Assembly: GCF_005405465.1 (NCBI RefSeq)
Contig: NZ_BJEC01000006.1
Coordinates: 53,391 to 117,390, forward strand
Direction of reading: 5' to 3'
Length of the DNA: 64,000 nt
Source of the DNA: Weissella thailandensis
GTDB taxonomy: Bacteria > Bacillota > Bacilli > Lactobacillales > Lactobacillaceae
Of the stretch, positions 63,980 to 64,000 are shown piece by piece (the first letter of the stretch is position 1; each line of letters begins with the position of its first letter). A program made the translations under genes and the position numbers. The notes under the pieces were generated by a model that saw nothing but the letters and a program-made list of their open reading frames with translations, had not been told where the DNA came from and ran no database searches.

Positions 63980-64000
63980 ATGAAACGATATCAAGATGAT
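63980..64000 (+). CDS. Start of a probable IS3-type transposase OrfA (partial)
   Basis: An ATG behind GATAGGAGC opens MKRYQDD at the window edge. The beginning resembles IS3-family OrfA proteins (MKRYxxxFK). It begins right after the IS30 fragment ends, so this second IS may have cut the first. Only seven residues are visible. Confidence 0.4.

Overview
The window reads as chromosome of a low-GC lactic acid bacterium. Weissella or a close Leuconostocaceae/Lactobacillaceae relative fits best. The grounds are the gene content (a PDH operon with its own lipoate ligase, trehalose-6-phosphate phosphorylase with beta-phosphoglucomutase, an R-specific alcohol dehydrogenase), AGGAGG-type ribosome sites and many CcpA (cre) sites. 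The genus is an inference from content and style, not from a marker gene.

About 1-31.6 kb is an ordered metabolic region. It holds the end of coaD and a SepM-like PDZ/Lon protease; a cre-controlled operon lplA-pdhABCD-hydrolase; a broken oligopeptide-binding protein gene; a small NAD-binding protein and a methionine aminopeptidase; a sucrose locus (scrA divergent from scrB-scrR, with two ScrR-type operators); a trehalose operon (treR, EIIA, treB, GH65 phosphorylase, pgmB); an APC permease with a universal stress protein; a fumarate-reductase-like flavoprotein; an R-specific ADH under a Rex-like operator; a Zn-dependent dehydrogenase, membrane protein and VOC operon; and an OpuABC-type osmolyte transporter with a BusR-like operator but no adjacent ATPase gene.

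About 31.6-41.3 kb is mixed. It has a PLD-nuclease/P-loop ATPase fusion (a possible defence gene), DoxX, a frameshifted AEC transporter, an orphan hypothetical protein, a guanine deaminase and NCS2 permease operon, and a small XRE regulator.

About 41.3-48.8 kb is a decaying mobilization or conjugation module. It contains palindrome-rich DNA that could be an oriT, a run of small unknown genes, a helically phased seven-unit repeat array in front of a ribbon-helix-helix gene, a nuclease gene split by TAA, a frameshifted gene, a MobL-type relaxase split by TGA, and a holin-like type I toxin-antitoxin locus.

About 49.4-64 kb is an IS-rich copper island. It starts with an IS256-family element whose transposase is broken by TGA. 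A copper module follows (YdhK/DUF1541 proteins, DUF305, copY, a damaged HMA chaperone, copB) bracketed by inverted remnants of one IS end. Next comes a graveyard of broken genes, then a visibly GC-richer multicopper oxidase and MFS pair, and finally IS30 and IS3-like fragments.

A striking pattern is that accessory genes between 47.8 and 59.3 kb repeatedly carry an in-frame TGA, usually where Trp would be expected. The core genes do not show this.
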